The notes under the pieces: generated by a model | The model's input: the letters and a program-made list of their open reading frames with translations, nothing else | Databases searched by the model: none | Told to the model about the DNA's origin: nothing | Origin: Liolophura sinensis | Taxonomy: Eukaryota > Mollusca > Polyplacophora > Chitonida > Chitonidae | Assembly (NCBI RefSeq): GCF_032854445.1 | Contig: NC_088296.1 | Coordinates: forward strand, 16,979,485-17,043,484 | Direction: 5' to 3' | Length of the DNA: 64,000 nt | Program-made: the position numbers and the translations under genes | Part shown: positions 1-10,897 of the stretch, piece after piece | How positions within the stretch are numbered: the stretch's first letter is position 1 | How the letters are laid out: each line of letters begins with the position of its first letter

Positions 1-129
1 CTCCATTTCATGCCATCACAGGAGATATAAACTGTCAATTTGGAGAATTTAACATGAATTGAATGTCTAACGCACATTCTTAAAAACAAACTACTTTATT
101 TCTTCACTAAGATTAAAGAAATACATTGA

Positions 130-440
130 CATTCACAAATATATTCTGTCAACAACTGATGGAATAAAAGTACTAGACAAGCCATTGACTTTCATGTTGG
201 AACAGTATAGAAATCGAAATGCCCAAATATATTCTGCCTACATCTGAAGTCTGATCAAATTCAAGCCACTGACTTTCATGTTGGAACAGTATAGTAATTG
301 GTGTATTTTCAAGAAAAACATGTACATCGAAATGCTCAAATATATTCTGCCTACATCTGATTGATCAAATTCAAGCAGCTGCCTTTCATGTTGGAACAGT
401 ACACTGTAAATGGTGCATATAAGGAATTGATTAGTATATC
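130..440. repeat. Degenerate tandem repeat, three copies of about 90-115 bp
   Basis: Three successive blocks share an ATATTCTG...CATCTGA segment followed by a CTTTCATGTTGGAACAGTA segment. The ATTCTG markers start at about 143, 231 and 344, so the copies differ in length. No coding potential is seen. Confidence 0.75.
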
Positions 441-1218
441 TGCATACCCCGATGCTCTTAAACTGCAGTCTGATCCTTTAACCCATGCAGGATATCCACT
501 GGAATTACCCAGGTTCTCGCGCTAGTCTCAGTGGTTGTCTATCCTGACAGCTTACAGATAACCAACACTGAGCCTGTGAAGCTAGCTGTGAAGTATACGT
601 ATGCCAACAACCAGACATCTTAAACCTCATTCAATTAAAATTATCCTGGACTAAATCTCGTCTCAATTAAAGAACATCGACGAGTAATGCTGGAATTGGA
701 GCAACAGAGAAAGAAGAGGAAAACGGTCACAAACTGCATCATTTAGAAAGATGAAAAACAAATTTGTGAACGTCCACAATCAGTTTCCACTGTTGGTACA
801 TGTATATTGGACAAAAGGCCAACTGGACAGTTTTAAAGTGAAATTTTGCATAATTTTGCTAGTATCAAGGCATATTTTTTTCTTTCACGAACTGGCCTAC
901 GATTTTTTAAATCGCTTTTCTTTTACACAACTGCACACAACTGAATATCACACTAAAACTGAAAATGCATTTCATCTGTTATTCCAAAATTTAGTAACAA
1001 CTTATTCAGCATGGCATTTAATACGTGTCCATTATAATTATTATAATTACCTATGTGTACCGGTGTATAAATGTACCCAAAAATGCCATTTGTGTATTAT
1101 TATTAAATAAGCAAGTTTGGGTATAATAATATTGTATAAACTAAATGTAAGTATACACCTCACCACCACTCTTGACCCTCTCTAACAACCATAGATGAGA
1201 TGGTAAAAAGATCAATAA
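441..1218. other. AT-rich stretch, no recognisable gene
   Basis: A 119-codon frame at 751-1110 is the longest here, but it is rich in F, L, Y, H and N as expected of translated AT-rich DNA. It has no domain, no flanking splice sites and no usable context. I see nothing functional. Confidence 0.5.
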
Positions 1219-1320
1219 AAGCTCTGCGCAGGTGCTTCAACTGGGGAGTATAAAAGTGATACAATGCGTGCGCCAGTCTCCTTGTCAGGGTGGTTATACC
1301 CGGCTACCACTCAGCAGGAT
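1219..1320 (+). promoter_or_regulatory. Possible TATA promoter
   Basis: A clean TATAAAA at 1249-1255 lies inside a locally less AT-rich segment (1225-1480). No initiator, exon or splice donor can be tied to it, so this may be chance. Confidence 0.15.
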
Positions 1321-1799
1321 CCATGGAAAGCTTCGCGTAGGAAGCCCACGCGGCTGCACTTCGCTTTTGCACTGCAATTTCGACTGCAATCTTTGTACAC
1401 TCGTGTCAGGAGAGTTTGGTGTTTTTCTGCTGCTAGATCGATTCCTTGCCAACAGACAGCGGTCGCCACGCGCTTGCAGTTAAAATCTGATGAGAGCTAT
1501 AGATTCTGACCACGGAATTCACTTATCTCCAAACTGCGGCTCAAATAAAAAAAAATGGAATTAACAGGGATTGTCTGTAATCTGTCCAAAGGTACATTTC
1601 CGGGTATAGATTATTGCAGTCATTTTGCATATGTGCAATTATACACAATTTATATCCTTCCTGAAGTATAATTTGCACATACTTCATTTCGGGCAAACAC
1701 CCCTACACTGCACCTTGCAACTGAAATAACTTTTTTTTCAGAGATTTTGATGCATTAAAGTTGGTGCACTAAAACATACTATGGAAACTTGGAAGTCAG

Positions 1800-1944
1800 A
1801 GTTTCTCTGTGTGCTGTTGTTATGAACTGTTTTGTCTATGCCTACCTCTTGTCTGTATTGCCATGATCTGTAATGGCTGCTGTTGTATTGCTTTGATTTG
1901 AATCATTTCAATAAATATCTGTCTGTCTGTCAAAGTTTCTCTGT
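1800..1944 (+). mobile_element. 5'-truncated non-LTR retrotransposon 3' end with target-site duplication
   Basis: The segment 1811-1933 ends in TCAATAAATATCTGTCTGTC, a 3' UTR-like end with a short (CTGT)n tail. It is flanked by an 11 bp direct repeat, AGTTTCTCTGT, at 1800-1810 and 1934-1944. About 120 bp of element between perfect duplications is the signature of target-primed reverse transcription with severe 5' truncation. No reverse transcriptase sequence remains, so the clade cannot be named. Confidence 0.65.
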
Positions 1945-2154
1945 AAGTTTCATGTTGCAGACAAAAATGTTGATTGCAAAATGGGAAATAATCACCTCAC
2001 TAAGAGCTGTTTCTCAAATGTTTCTCAAAGTTTTCTATTTAGCTGATGCACCACTGTGATGAAAAAGCACCATGACACAGGCATGCATAACTGAAACATA
2101 AGAGTATGGCAACTTTTAATAATCCTATAAATATTTTAGTGAATCATCTTCTGG

Positions 2155-2201
2155 TTAATCCTGTGGACAATCCTGTGAACAATCCTGTGAACAGTCCTGC
2201 T
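2155..2201. repeat. Short 15 bp tandem repeat
   Basis: Three to four copies of AATCCTGTGAAC and close variants in tandem. Confidence 0.7.
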
Positions 2202-2255
2202 CTTAACATCCTCATTATCCTATAAACACAGTAGGCCTATGCGACAAATCAAATT

Positions 2256-2456
2256 GTTCGTTCCTCTCTGGCCATACATGAGAAGGTCTCCCAGCAACCT
2301 GCGGATGGTCATGGGTTTCCTCTCGGGCTCTGCCCTGTTTCCTCCCGGGCTCTGCCCTGTTTCCTCCCATCCAAATGGTGGCCGCTGTCATATAAGTGAA
2401 ATATTTTTGATTACGGCGTAAAACACCAATCAAATAAATAAATCAAATAAATAAAC
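2256..2456 (+). mobile_element. SINE family A copy with an internal 22 bp duplication
   Basis: This has the family A order: GCAACCTGCGGATGGTC, a GGGCTCTGCCC arm, GGTTTCCTCCCA, GTATAAGTGAAATATT, TACGGCGTAAAACACC and an AATCAAATAAATAAAT tail. The GGGCTCTGCCC segment is tandemly duplicated (2319-2340 and 2341-2362, one mismatch). The tRNA-like head is missing or too decayed to see. Confidence 0.85.
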
Positions 2457-3285
2457 TGCTGCGTGCTAGAATCTCATTGATTTTAAAAGAGTTGCAAGAA
2501 GCAATTTTGAAGACTGATCAACCAATACTATAGTATCGATGGGGGAATCCAGATCTGAACAGAATGATTCGATAAATACCTAAAATTTCTGCAAGTTGTC
2601 AAGGTGACGTTTCAATAGGTAACGAGTCCATATCCCAACAGGTAGACTAACAACTATTGTCAGGTGATGAAGGGCTGACTTCCTCTCACAAAACCATGAG
2701 CTTTTTTCTGATGAATTGAAAAGCAGAACGCCTTTCCAATACCAGCAAAGAATGAAAAAAAAAAAAAAGAAGTCTGTAAGAGCTGATCCCTTGTCCTAGT
2801 ACAATGGTTCGCCGACAGTTCTACGATACTCCATAGACCGCTATTCAAAGTCGAGAAATCAATCTGACAGCTATAATGCCGTTTGGCCTTTCTAAGCATC
2901 AGCAACAAGGCTATGAAGGATTCGCTACATACGGACTGCTGCATTGAGCCAAAACGTCAAACTCATTGTGTAGATAGCATGAATATGACAGCGTCTTTCC
3001 ATCCAGGATGCCACAATTTCCCTAAAAGCATGTGAATTACACCAGCAAGCCTTGTACGAGAAGGACAACATCTCACGATATGATGCATTTTGCATGTCAC
3101 CTTGGAGTCAACACAATTGATATTTCAACGACGTAAGTATGTGACATTATCGCAAGCAGTTTCAGTAGTGATTGCGTTTGTTTTTATCGGGTTTTAATGC
3201 TGTTTTCTAGTCATACATAAAATGTGGACACACACACTGCCACCTTCATCATGTATCTTTATAGTGCTGCCTCACTGTAATACAT
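2457..3285. other. Noncoding stretch, nothing recognised
   Basis: Mixed-composition sequence without a convincing exon, RNA gene or repeat. A poly-A run at 2757-2769 is the only low-complexity feature. Confidence 0.4.
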
Positions 3286-3401
3286 TTCTTTATTTATTTG
3301 ATTAGTGTTTTACACCATATGCAAGAATATTTGACTTATACGGTGACAACCAGCATTATAGTGGTAGGACACCAGGTCAGCCTTGGGGGGGGGGGGGGGG
3401 G
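3286..3401 (-). mobile_element. SINE family A fragment abutting a 17-nt G tract
   Basis: The antisense tail TTTATTTATTTGATTAGTG is followed by a decayed core (GTTTTACACCATATGCAAG, ACCAGCATTATAGTGGTAG). The match ends where an uninterrupted G run occupies 3385-3401. Only the 3' half of the element is present. Confidence 0.75.
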
Positions 3402-4739
3402 CATTTGTGTTACTACATCAAACTATCATCACTGTTCTCCTACTTTATATGCTGTAGTCTTTTTACACTATCAGACAGGTACTCTTTTTTTGGGGGGGGG
3501 GGGGGGTACCCCAAAAAGGCCAGCAGTAACAAAAAAGAAAAAATCTGCTTAAGAAAAAAGCATGAGGATTCCTCCTTAGTAAATGGCTAAGATGATCTCT
3601 GCTTCCTTCCTTGCAAAAAAGAAACCCCAAAAAATAAATAAATAAATCAGATTTAGGTGAGGGTCGTACACCAATTAAAGTTTACTGAAACGGTGTAACA
3701 GGTTTTGCTTGACTGACCTTGTCATATAGAAAACAGAATTTGTGATCAGAATGACGGTAAATAACCATTCGTTACAATTTCTAATTATTAATAAAATTCG
3801 GTGAATGTGACAAGTTTCTAATGATGTAGAGAGCACTATCCGGGGCAGGTATTACGGCAGCAATTTACGACAGTCATACATCTCCTAATTTCCTTTACAA
3901 CTCTATGAGCCCCACTGCTCAACGACGACGACGATGAATTCGCGTCAAATGCGGGGAAGGTTATCAAAAGCCTGGCTGAGCGTTATTGAACACGATTCAT
4001 TTGACAGCCCATAACCCGGCTCAGCTGCCGCGACGATTTTAGCGGAAGCCGACGCAGCCCAAATTCCCAGGATGCTCTGCAGGCGTCCCACGAGGCTAGA
4101 GTAAATGAGAACATGGGGTATTCCTCCCAGACAAAGACTCGATATGTTGGCCTCATTCGCTTTCTATTGTTCTGGTAATTATGTTTGGATAGCCCGGATC
4201 CACCACAATATTTTAAGGCGAAAACCTTTCAATGCGAGATCCAAGACTAGCCATAATTCATAGTCGTCGTCTCGTATGTTTCAGACACACGCACAATGTG
4301 CTAAGCCAGCCAGTCCTAATCCAAACCCCTGTCAAACAGTCACAAATAATCATAGGAGTAAATCAGAAAATAGCTGAGGAAATCACTTTGCACTAATTGC
4401 TTAAATGGGGACATAATTCTTTGATCTAATTGTGTGAGTTTATATGCATAATAAAAAGCATAATAAAAATGTAAGTTATAATTCTTAGGATGTTTCTACA
4501 AAAATTATTCTGATGAAATTTCACATTACATAGTAAATTATTTAAGAGCTTGCTGTCAGATTCTAATATTTTTTTTTACTCTTTTACTCTTTTACTCTTT
4601 ATGCCTTCTCTGGCCTGATTCTCTGGTAATTATTAAAGACTTAAGCTAAAATTCAAACATAATATAAAACAAGTACAATATTGAAATCTCAGGGAGTTCA
4701 TTTCTTAAAAAAAAAAAAAAAAGAAGAATAGGAATGGTC
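3402..4739. other. Noncoding stretch with a GC-richer block
   Basis: A second G tract lies at 3492-3506. The block from about 3900 to 4200 is clearly less AT-rich than its surroundings and has several CpG dinucleotides (ACGACGACGACGATG, CTGCCGCGACG). It could be a regulatory element, but no exon is visible. A CTTTTACT repeat sits near 4575-4600. Confidence 0.3.
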
Positions 4740-4830
4740 AGCAACAGCTGGATTTGAACCACTGACCTCTCTGGCCAGAAGCTAAACAGCTGCTGCACAT
4801 GAATGCTTTGAACAGAGAAATGAGCCTGCT
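4740..4830 (-). mobile_element. Decayed tRNA-like (SINE head) sequence
   Basis: Read on the minus strand, the segment contains a B-box-like GTGGTTCAAATCC preceded by a tRNA-like arm. It does not fold into an intact tRNA by eye and has no recognisable body or tail, so a SINE head relic is likelier than a tRNA gene. Confidence 0.3.
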
Positions 4831-5423
4831 TTATGATCTTTGTGGCAGAAGAGAAAAAGATAAATAAATAAAACAAAGAACTTACACTTGCATCCATGGC
4901 TAAATTGCACACTTTGTATGAATCTGACAATTCTATTGATCTTAGAAAGGCGTTTTGATTGATTGATTTGAGGATTGATTGGAATGTAGGATGGTAAGTT
5001 TCAGCACCTACTTGCACAAGACAGTAATACTTTATCACGTACATTTTCCTCAAAAAAATGCATTTTTGTGGTGAACCTTTAGGTCGTTTACAACCTGCAT
5101 TATTTAATAAGTAAATAATACTAAGTAAAGAATATTCCAGATTTTTTCACATCAGTCCAATCTAATTCTTGCCTACCTGAGCTTCAATCAGCTCTGCGCC
5201 GTACAGGTGAGTTTTCGTGTCTGACTAAGCACCTCCGGCACGAAATCCCCAGGCTCGGTTGAATGTTTCGCTGACTTAGTTCTTCTAATTTTTGTTACAC
5301 AAAATTGTACAATAACTTCCAAGAGCAACACAAATTTATACCAACATTTTCAAAATCATAAATAAACACTTGAGGTATGGTATGTATTAAAAATGCATGT
5401 AGATTTAACAACAGCATGTATAG

Positions 5424-5545
5424 TTTAGCAGGTACTTAATGTAGATACTGTATTTTTACCTAAAGATTAGCATGTACTCACTGTAGATACTGTATTTTAC
5501 CTAAAGTGTAGCAGGTACTTACTGTAAATACTGTATTTTACCTTT
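5424..5545. repeat. Tandem repeat, three copies of about 42 bp
   Basis: The unit contains TAGCAGGTACTTACTGTAGA followed by TACTGTATTTTACCTAAAG. Copies start near 5427, 5469 and 5510, with a few substitutions between them. Confidence 0.85.
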
Positions 5546-6625
5546 TAGCGTTTAAGACACTAACTTTAGGCAGCAAATAAAGGCCTTCGCATTTCTTACC
5601 CCAATATATACTAGGTCTGATACAAAATTCATCCCACTGTAAGTGGCACTGTATAAATTAATCAGAATAAACCAAAATGTGTCACTGGAGAAAAAGTTCA
5701 ACTTCAGGTGAAATGCAGAAGGTGAATACATTTCTGACAACGTATCACACAAATTGCAAAATGTCACTCCAATGGCCATCTCTAGTTTCAAAATTGCCAC
5801 AAACTGCTTACATATTCTTTTCTCAAAACTAGCAGATTTACGGTACTGAGGTATTTAATAAGGGTTTTAAAATCCACAGGTCTGCGCCCCAGGGGTTTAA
5901 CTGACAGTACATGTTGTATATCAGAAGATCACTCATGCGGAACACTTCAATTTGTACTTGGCCAGGTGGAGTGTAATGAAACAAGCTGTCAAACAAGACA
6001 TTTTACACTTTCACTGACAAATTTATCTGGCATGCAACCAATGTATTTATATGCATATTTTTCTCTATTTTTGTTTTGTTTTCTTTTTTTTTTTTTGTAA
6101 TTTTAAGCAAATCACGTTACTAGCTGTACTGCTGTACCCTTTCGGTAACTGGAAGCTGAAATAAGAAGCAGAGATGGTAACTAAGGAGAGAGATATGTAT
6201 ACAAGATCATAAAATGTGGAGACAGCTTTAAAGCAGACAAATTTTAATTAAACTAAACCCAAAAAACAGAATAAATATGACTTACATGTCATTTTCCAAT
6301 CTTTCTTTTAATATAAAGACAGCATCCAAATAAACAAACCAACCAACCAACCAACAAAAGGAAAGTTTAATGCGCAGATCTATTTCCTAGCACAAATTTT
6401 AAAAAATCAGTTTTTTTATAAGCTTTTTTTTAAATATTAATACTGCCTTTGGCTTTATGATTCATACTTCTGAACACAGCTGACTTTTGTTTGCGAAGTA
6501 CCAGCTGGCTTTGTAAAATATCATCAGCGGACAAATATGTTGATAGTGTGACGTGTACACAGGATTCTGTGGGAAAATGCCCAAACCTTTTGATACATAA
6601 ATCTGACTCTTTATTTGATTCACTC

Positions 6626-6627
<2 letters not shown>
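5546..6627. other. AT-rich noncoding stretch
   Basis: No gene is recognised. Poly-T occurs at 6085-6096 and a short AACC/CCAA repeat at 6332-6356. Confidence 0.4.

Positions 6628-6698
<71 letters not shown>
6628..6698. repeat. (AT)n microsatellite, about 70 bp
   Basis: Uninterrupted AT dinucleotide run. It generates alternating Y/I reading frames on both strands that are not genes. Confidence 0.97.
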
Positions 6699-6704
<6 letters not shown>

Positions 6705-6910
6705 TTGTATTTGTATTCAGTCAAGTGAAGGACATACACCTGTGTCTATTTCATAAGATGTAACATTTTATTAAAGAAATTAAAAATGCATGTAAACTTG
6801 ACTGAATGTTAAATTTAAGCATAAAAAAAGACTCACATTATGCATTCCTTTAAAGCACTTGTAACTGTGCACACTTATATTAGTATTCAGTCAAGTGAAG
6901 AGATATTCAC
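6699..6910. repeat. Direct repeat beside the AT microsatellite
   Basis: TATTCAGTCAAGTGAAG occurs at about 6714-6730 and again at about 6888-6903, each preceded by a GCACACTT...TATT variant. An inverted CTTGACTGAA lies between them near 6797. This looks like a local duplication, possibly the ends of a small element. Confidence 0.5.
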
Positions 6911-6960
6911 TTTTTTGGGACACATTCAGTAAAACATAACTCTAATCAAAAACACATACA

Positions 6961-6990
6961 ATGCGGGGGGTGGGGGGGGGGGGGGGTGGG
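6961..6990 (+). repeat. G-rich tract
   Basis: G runs interrupted by single T bases (GGGGGG T, then a long G run, T, GGG). It meets the usual requirement of four G runs for a quadruplex. Confidence 0.8.
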
Positions 6991-7320
6991 AAGCTCGAGT
7001 CTTATCTCTTTAACCCACAAAGGGGACATGTATGTAGCCTCCAAATATTTAGCTGATGACACAATCATCATATCAGTCGCTGAATGTCATCATTAATATG
7101 CCACATGAAGATAAAGTTTAAAAAAAAAACAAATATAACCTTCAAACATTAATTTCATCTCATTTTCACAGGAAAACAAAAGTCTGTGATGTCACAAATA
7201 CTCTTACTAAATACATACACATAGAGACTATTTACATACAAACAGCTAGAGTGAGGCCTTATTAATTATAAAACTTTCCTAGATTTCAGTAAATCACCTG
7301 TTAGCGCTCCGTGAAATATT

Positions 7321-7560
7321 ACAATTGTGTCTATTACACAACTGTCTATTACACACACAAATAAGTCTATTACACACACACAATTGTGTCTATTACACAC
7401 ACAAATAAGTCTATTACACACACACAATTGTGTCTATTACACACACAAATAAGTCTATTACACACACACAATTGTGTCTATTACACAACTGTCTATTACA
7501 CACACAAATAAGTCTATTACACACACACAATTGTGTCTATTACACAATTGTGTCTATTTA
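7321..7560. repeat. 44 bp tandem repeat built from TCTATTACACA
   Basis: The unit alternates CTATTACACACACAAATAAG with TCTATTACACACACACAATT, making about 44 bp, with about five copies and deleted variants at both ends. Confidence 0.9.
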
Positions 7561-7796
7561 AATTTCAGCTGATAATAAAAATGATGACGTTGTAGTTCAT
7601 CTACTGGCTGGTATTTTTATGCACGTTAAGAATTGCTTCTGAGCCTTGAATGGAAGAGAAAGTTTGACCCTGATGTTAGCTAGGCTACATGTACGTTTAC
7701 CCCAATAACTGTAATTAAGCTGTACTATTTTGAAAAGAACTTTGCAATTTTCAAAAATTCTGGTCTTATTCTGTAGTGGCTTTGAATTTAAAATTT

Positions 7797-8555
7797 CACA
7801 TGTTCTAGCAACTTGAATTGAACTTGGGCAACATCCCAACCATTTGAGCCTGGCCAAATTCTAGCAACTTGAATTGAACTTGGGCAACATCCCAACCATC
7901 TGAGCCTGGCCAAATTCTAACAACTTCAATTGAACCTTGGCAACATCCAACCATTAGAGCCTGGGCAAATTCTAACAACTTGAACTGAACCTTGGCAACA
8001 TCCCAACCATCTGAGCCTGGGCAAATTCTAACAACTTGAAATGAACCTGGGCAACATCCCAACCATTTGAGCCTGGCCAAATTCTAACAACTTCAATTGA
8101 ACTTGGGCAACATCCCAACCATATGATCCTGGCGAAATTCTAACAACTTCAATTGAACCTGGGCAACATCCCAACCATATGAGCCTAGTCAAATTCTAAC
8201 AACTTCAATTGAACCTGGGCAACATCCCAACCATTTGAGCCTGGCCAAATTCTAACAACTTCAACTGAACCTGGGCAACATCCCAACCATTTGAGCCTGG
8301 CCAAATTCTAACAACTTCAACTGAACCTGGGCAACATCCCAACCATTTGAGCCAAATTCTAACAACCTGAATTGAACTTGGGCAACATCCCAACCATCTG
8401 AGCCTGGCCAAATTCTAACAACTTAAGTTGAACTTGGGCAACATCCCAACCATCTGAGCCTGGCCAAATTCTAACAACTTCAATTGAACTTGGGCAACAT
8501 CCCAACCATTTGAGCCTGGCCAAATTCTAGCAACTTGAACTGAACCTGGGTGAAG
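7797..8555. repeat. 56 bp minisatellite, about 13 copies
   Basis: GGGCAACATCCCAACCATTT plus GAGCCTGGCCAAATTCTAAC plus AACTTCAATTGAACCT makes one unit. Spacing of the GCAACATCCC marker is exactly 56 bp across successive copies (8051, 8107, 8163, 8219). One copy near 8343 has lost part of the GAGCCTGGCC segment. Minus-strand frames here encode a periodic peptide, but one frame per cycle hits a stop, so they are repeat artefacts. Confidence 0.95.
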
Positions 8556-9402
8556 TTGTATCTGGATAATGTTCTAGCCACATAAGCGTTATCTACTTGC
8601 GTCAAACTCTTAACAAATAGCACTGAACCTTCTAAATGTTCTAACCACTTAAATTGAATGCAAGCAAAGTTTACAACCACATGATTACTGCAATGTGGTC
8701 AAATGTCAAAAAATGCTCACATAACAATGATATTTTCTAACAATTTCTATTTTCTAATTGTTACTGTTCTGAATATGTACATAGTACGAGGCTGGCACAG
8801 GTATAAAAAGAGAAGAAGAAAAAAAACCCAGAGAAAACAGCGTAAAAACAGAATGATCAAATCTTGTGGAAAAGAAAAAATAGCTACCAAATTAGGATGG
8901 AAAGCTCGTCTTCTGGTCATGAGAGAAGGGACGTCCCTCAGGGAGAGTTCTCTGCCCCTTATTAACTTCCCAGACGAACAAAGAAGCAGAATTAATATTT
9001 ACCGGTCTCAACTCCCCTAGAAATCGATATGCCGTGAAAACAACGACTAGATGTGAAATAGATTAGCTTGGGTCATCCGTTATTAATTGAGACAAACACC
9101 AGTTTTCCTAGGCAAACATCCATCAGTGCTTTTTCACAAAAGACATGCTGACAATGGCCTGCAGTTTTGACGAAGAAATATGGGGAAAAAACAAATTGAA
9201 AAGCTGCTCAAGACGACATCCACCTTGGCATATCTGGGGAAATGTGAGTGAAATGAACTTCTACTCTATATTAAGTACACACAAATAGATTGATTAACCA
9301 GTGTTCAGTAAGCCACCTTCCACTCTCCAGTCCTTAAAACACGTACAGGCTTTAGGGTATATAATACATGCATGTAGCTTACTGGCACAACTTGAATGAA
9401 TG
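8556..9402. other. Noncoding stretch
   Basis: No gene is recognised. The part 8880-9120 is compositionally balanced and free of repeats, so it could be a conserved noncoding element. That cannot be judged from one sequence. Confidence 0.35.
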
Positions 9403-9605
9403 AATTTATTTATTTGATTGGTGTTTTACAATGTACTGAAGAATATTTCACCTATACGACGGTGGCCAGCATTGTGGTGGGTGGAAACCGGGCACAGCCC
9501 GGGGGAAACCCATGTCCATCCGGAGGTTGCTGACAGATCTTCCCACGTACAGCCAGAGTGGAAGCCAGCATGAGCTGGACTTGAACTCACAGTGACTGCA
9601 TTGGT
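9403..9605 (-). mobile_element. SINE family A, nearly full length
   Basis: Antisense tail TTTATTTATTTGATTGGTG, core (ATATTTCACCTATACGACGG, CCGGGCACAGCCCGGG) and tRNA-derived head with the B-box complement GGACTTGAACTCACAG. It ends next to a family C tail at 9606, so one element probably landed at the edge of the other. Confidence 0.88.
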
Positions 9606-9666
9606 GTGAATGAATGAATGATTATGGCTTAATTTCATTTTGGCAATATTATAGCTTGATATAATA
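9606..9666 (-). mobile_element. SINE family C 3' fragment
   Basis: GAATGAATGAATGATTATGG followed by CTTAATTTCATTTTGGCAAT and TATAGC. This is a divergent match to the better copy at 16801. The GAAT repeats are the tail in antisense orientation. Confidence 0.6.
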
Positions 9667-10606
9667 AAGAATGCAGTACTTGATAGAGTCACAGATGGTA
9701 CAATTTACATTTATAAGTATAATATTGACTATCAAATGGATAAAATTACTATTTCATGTAGGACATTGTCCCTGTCCTGCTGACTACTTCCAGGGGCTAA
9801 GCTTTACTATATGCCGGTAAGTTATCATATTTCAAACTACTGAAAGGTAGGTACAGTTGGGACATGTACATGGATGTAGAGTTGTTTAAACACAGAGCTA
9901 CTATACTTTGTCCTTGGTACCAGAATTATTGTAAATTTTCAACCTTTTCGACCACTGAAATGCTTTTTTTCAGTGGATTTTATGTATTATGAGGATGACA
10001 CTAAAAGTGATGTAATTGTGTTTCATAAAACTGTGCAAATTTTTTTCTCTACACCTCATAGTTCACTCTGAAAGTTTCAAAATATTTGTTGCAGTGGCGG
10101 TTGAAAAGCTTGAATAATTAGGGTAGGCCCACTGGTATATCGAAGACACATGTAGTTTCGCTTTCGTTTTTATGTAAGAATACTGTAAGCTGCATACAGC
10201 ATTTGCAGCATTTAAGGAACACTCACAGCATTCGGTCGGGCCGTCTAGGTTGCATCCATCCTCTTCACTCGGCAGATATCGTTGATCGCATCACAGATGG
10301 GATTTTAGGGGGTTCTGTCCTCAAAACGTGTATACTGCTCGAAACCCAACACGCGGGAAAATAAACCAATGCGGATAATATTCTCTTTATTCGCCAATCT
10401 TTTCGCGCCTCTTTGACAGAAGAGGTTGATGATCTCCTGTCAGATAAAAGCCATAAAGCCCGGCTGATAAATGCGCGCCCGTGAGCAGTATGGGTAATAA
10501 ATCCCGACAGTTTGTTTGCACATGATGTTTGGATCATGAAGTGGTAACAGGCTATAACCGACAGAGAAAATATTGTTCTACAACTGCGAGAAAAACCTCT
10601 TCTCAG
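9667..10606. other. Noncoding stretch with a balanced-composition block
   Basis: The segment 10250-10560 is repeat-free and less AT-rich. It contains motif-like words (CAGATAAAAG, CCATAAAG, TGTTTGCAC) that could be transcription-factor sites. Such short words are common by chance. No exon is evident before 10607. Confidence 0.25.
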
Positions 10607-10681
10607 TGAAGAGCTAAGAGTGTGTAAACATATCGGCTCTGAAGGTGGGGCAACGTTTATGAGGGCATGTCAAGCGTACAG
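10607..10681 (+). CDS. Candidate small exon, weak
   Basis: An acceptor-like AACCTCTTCTCAG ends at 10606, and 75 nt later CGTACAG|GTGAGT gives a consensus donor at 10682. One frame is open throughout, with a one-base 5' overhang and two bases left over at the 3' end. The peptide begins EELRVCKHIG and ends ACQAYR. No family is recognised. Its leftover phase matches the candidate exon at 24244-24294, which is a one-in-three coincidence. It may not be an exon at all. Confidence 0.2.
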
Positions 10682-10710
10682 GTGAGTGGGTGTGGTCATA
10701 TAGCCAGAGC

Positions 10711-10897
10711 ACGTTTATTATCTTATTTATTTATTTGACTGGTGTTTTACGCCGTACTCAAGAATATTTCACTTATACGACGGCGGCCAGCATTATGGTG
10801 AGAAGAAACCGGGCAGAGCCCGGGGGAAACCCACCACCATCTCCGCAGATTGCTGACAGACCTTCCAACTTACGACCGGAGAGGACGTTTATTATCT
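10711..10897 (-). mobile_element. SINE family A, 5'-truncated, with 13 bp target-site duplication
   Basis: Element 10724-10884 in antisense orientation is flanked by perfect ACGTTTATTATCT copies at 10711-10723 and 10885-10897. It stops at CGACCGGAGAGG, before the tRNA-like head, so it is truncated. The intact duplication and close match to the family consensus suggest a fairly recent insertion. Confidence 0.93.

Noticed and set aside
751-1110. 119-codon frame near the left end
   Set aside because: AT-rich composition with F/Y/L/N/H bias, no domain, and no upstream or downstream gene signals.
7321-8555. CRISPR-like array
   Set aside because: Units are contiguous tandem copies without unique spacers, in eukaryotic DNA.
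7597-8680. Minus-strand frames of 66-91 codons with repeated WLGCCP and KLLEFGQAQ
   Set aside because: Translation of the 56 bp minisatellite. Frames change with each unit and end at a stop in the third phase.
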